A DNA stretch of 20,993 nt from JBEIFW01 sp046081125 (lineage in GTDB: Bacteria; Actinomycetota; Acidimicrobiia; Acidimicrobiales; Ilumatobacteraceae), in NCBI GenBank assembly GCA_046081125.1, contig JBJTVH010000124.1:1-20993 (forward strand), written 5' to 3'. This document shows, piece after piece, positions 19,852-20,993 of this stretch. Under the pieces are notes generated by a model. It ran no database searches. It saw nothing but the letters and a program-made list of their open reading frames with translations, and was not told the DNA's origin. Every line of letters starts with the position of its first letter. Position 1 is the stretch's first letter. The translations under genes and the position numbers were made by a program.

Positions 19852-20763
19852 TCAGCCCGCCGTCTCGTAGCGGTCGAACCAGGCGTCGTCCACGACGGGC
19901 AGCATCGACACGCCGATGCTGCGAGCCAGAGCGAGTTCGCAGATTCGGCGTCCATCGATCAGGTCGACCCTGGGAGTAACAGTGGTGGCTGCCTTGCGAG
20001 CAGCCGAGGTGAACGTCGCCAGCGTGACGAGGACGGCGCGCTCGGCACCTACAGCGGCTGCGTCCCGCTGGAACAGCGCCACGGTGTCACGGCCGATGGA
20101 CTTGCCGTCCGGCGCGTACCGCTTCGCCTGAACGGCGACGGTGGCTGACAGCACCTCGGACAGTGGGACAGTGCCGATGCCGTCGATTCCCTCGTCGCCC
20201 GTCCCGCCGACGTGGGTGAGTTCCAGCCCGTACGCCCGCAGGAGCAGGAGCGCGAAGTTCTCGAATCGAGTGGGGGACAGCGCATGGAGGCGGGCCAGGA
20301 ACCGGTCCTGCCAACCCGTGTCCTCTTGGTCCGGCACCGCCGCCGCCTCGGCCTCGGGTGGGAGGTCCCCGGCATCGTCTTCGGCAACGGCGGCCTTACC
20401 CTTCCGTGGGCGGGCGGCGCGGACCTGCCGGTCGAGTTCGGCAAGGCGTGCCCGGGCCTCAGCGTCAGGGAGCGATAAGACCTCGCTGCCGAGCGGACTG
20501 ACGACGAAGAGCCCCCGCTTCGGGCTCTCGAGCACTCCACTCAACCTGCAGTACGAACGCGCCCATTCCAAGCGGTCCCACAGGATCGACCGGTCCCTGG
20601 TCGGATACTTGATTGCCATCTGCTCGTCGTCGAACTGCTCAGCATCGACCACAGCTTCGGTGATCTCCCGGTTGGTGGCCGAGCCGCCGAGCGAGGCAAC
20701 GGCTCGGAGCACGGGCAGCATCAGGTCCGAGTACCGGGGGAGTGTGCCTCCATCGTCCGCCAT
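19852..20763 (-). CDS. mrr: Mrr-like type IV restriction endonuclease
   Basis: A 303-residue protein with the two-domain layout of Mrr, an endonuclease that cuts modified foreign DNA. The N-terminal winged-helix part (about 8-95) has YSDLMLPVLRAVASLGGSAT, NREITEAVV and GLFVVSPLG, as in Mrr_N. After a charged linker the catalytic domain has FENFALLLLRAYG (166-178), GGTGDEGIDG with Asp194, and VAVQAKRY with Gln212-x-Lys214, the PD-(D/E)xK-type set of this family. The ATG at 20763 has TACTGT 6 bases upstream; a longer in-frame start would add a poor proline/glycine-rich tail. Base composition looks less GC-rich than its neighbours and it abuts two tRNA genes, both signs of possible transfer. Confidence 0.88.
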   Translation of the reverse strand: MADDGGTLPRYSDLMLPVLRAVASLGGSATNREITEAVVDAEQFDDEQMAIKYPTRDRSILWDRLEWARSYCRLSGVLESPKRGLFVVSPLGSEVLSLPDAEARARLAELDRQVRAARPRKGKAAVAEDDAGDLPPEAEAAAVPDQEDTGWQDRFLARLHALSPTRFENFALLLLRAYGLELTHVGGTGDEGIDGIGTVPLSEVLSATVAVQAKRYAPDGKSIGRDTVALFQRDAAAVGAERAVLVTLATFTSAARKAATTVTPRVDLIDGRRICELALARSIGVSMLPVVDDAWFDRYETAG

Positions 20764-20769
20764 ATGCCG

Positions 20770-20775
20770 ACAGTA
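20770..20775 (-). promoter_or_regulatory. Leaderless-type -10 (TACTGT) for mrr
   Basis: TACTGT read on the minus strand lies exactly 6 bases before the mrr ATG, with no room for a Shine-Dalgarno site. It is directly bordered by a strong palindrome at 20776-20797. Confidence 0.5.
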
Positions 20776-20797
20776 GGGCCCGGCCCGACCCGGGCCC
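20776..20797. repeat. Strong GC palindrome at the mrr promoter
   Basis: GGGCCCGG (20776-20783) and CCGGGCCC (20790-20797) are perfect inverted copies around a 6-base centre. The element starts at the base next to the -10 hexamer of mrr and fills its spacer region. It may be an operator or a hairpin that insulates mrr from upstream transcription. Confidence 0.55.
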
Positions 20798-20993
20798 GCG
20801 GGGCGTCCGGCGGGCCCTGGCCCGGCCCGCACGCCAGCACCGTCAGTCGCCTCCTTGTACGGCGGCCCGACGCTGGCCAGCCCAGTACCTCGAGGACGAA
20901 GCCGGACGCCGAGGCTGCGGCCATGGCGCCACTCTTGGCTCGTGCTCTCCGCCGGACTAAGCCAGCCGACCGCACCGGTCAGTAGCTGCCCCG
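20798..20993. other. Region without a recognisable gene
   Basis: I see no convincing coding sequence or RNA gene in the last 196 bases. Open frames exist on both strands but are Arg/Pro/Gly/Ala-rich and unlike known proteins. The region may hold the upstream control sequences of mrr or the edge of a gene beyond the window. Confidence 0.4.

Noticed and set aside
20721..20975. A small open frame on the minus strand at the right edge
   Set aside because: It overlaps the mrr start out of frame, has no recognisable motif, and contains the GC palindrome and the mrr promoter. I cannot support it as a gene.

Overview
The window is about 21 kb of very GC-rich DNA (by eye 70% or more) with dense packing, GTG/ATG/TTG starts, 4-base GTGA overlaps inside operons, and an actinobacterial gene style. 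It suggests a high-GC actinomycete. An Acidimicrobiia-like lineage is my guess, but no taxonomic marker is present to prove it.

Left part (1-6672), acyl-CoA carbon metabolism. Two adjacent minus-strand genes encode family III (CaiB/BaiF) CoA-transferase-like proteins; the distal one runs off the window. They are divergent from a plus-strand run: an acyl-CoA carboxylase carboxyltransferase subunit, a full-length lyase resembling the Chloroflexus malyl-CoA/methylmalyl-CoA/citramalyl-CoA lyase, a second shorter CitE-type lyase, a small NIPSNAP-like protein, a short luciferase-like flavin protein and a VOC protein resembling methylmalonyl-CoA epimerase. Together they look like a module for making, isomerising and cleaving C3-C5 CoA esters. 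The exact pathway is not provable from this window.

Middle (6721-12075). An MFS exporter converges on a modABC molybdate ABC-transport operon. Divergent from modA is a regulator that fuses a PadR-like winged helix to a single Mop/TOBE molybdate-binding domain. Inverted repeats lie between them on the start-proximal promoter elements. An unrecognised 160-residue protein follows.

Right of centre (12156-17832), translation and cobamide genes. These are prfA (release factor 1), then cobT, cobO, and an overlapping operon cbiZ-cobU-cobS-cbiB. With CobT these cover adenosylation, amidohydrolase salvage/remodelling and nucleotide-loop assembly. B12 supply would fit a methylmalonyl-CoA-type metabolism, but that link is inference.

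Right end (17798-20993). A minus-strand pair (hotdog thioesterase, then a serine beta-lactamase-fold hydrolase), tRNA-Asp and tRNA-Phe genes, and an Mrr-like type IV restriction endonuclease next to the tRNAs.

A pattern runs through the window. Nearly every gene that heads a transcription unit has a TAnnnT hexamer only 6-10 bases before its start codon and no clear Shine-Dalgarno site, which points to widespread leaderless transcription. Internal genes use overlaps or Shine-Dalgarno sites instead.
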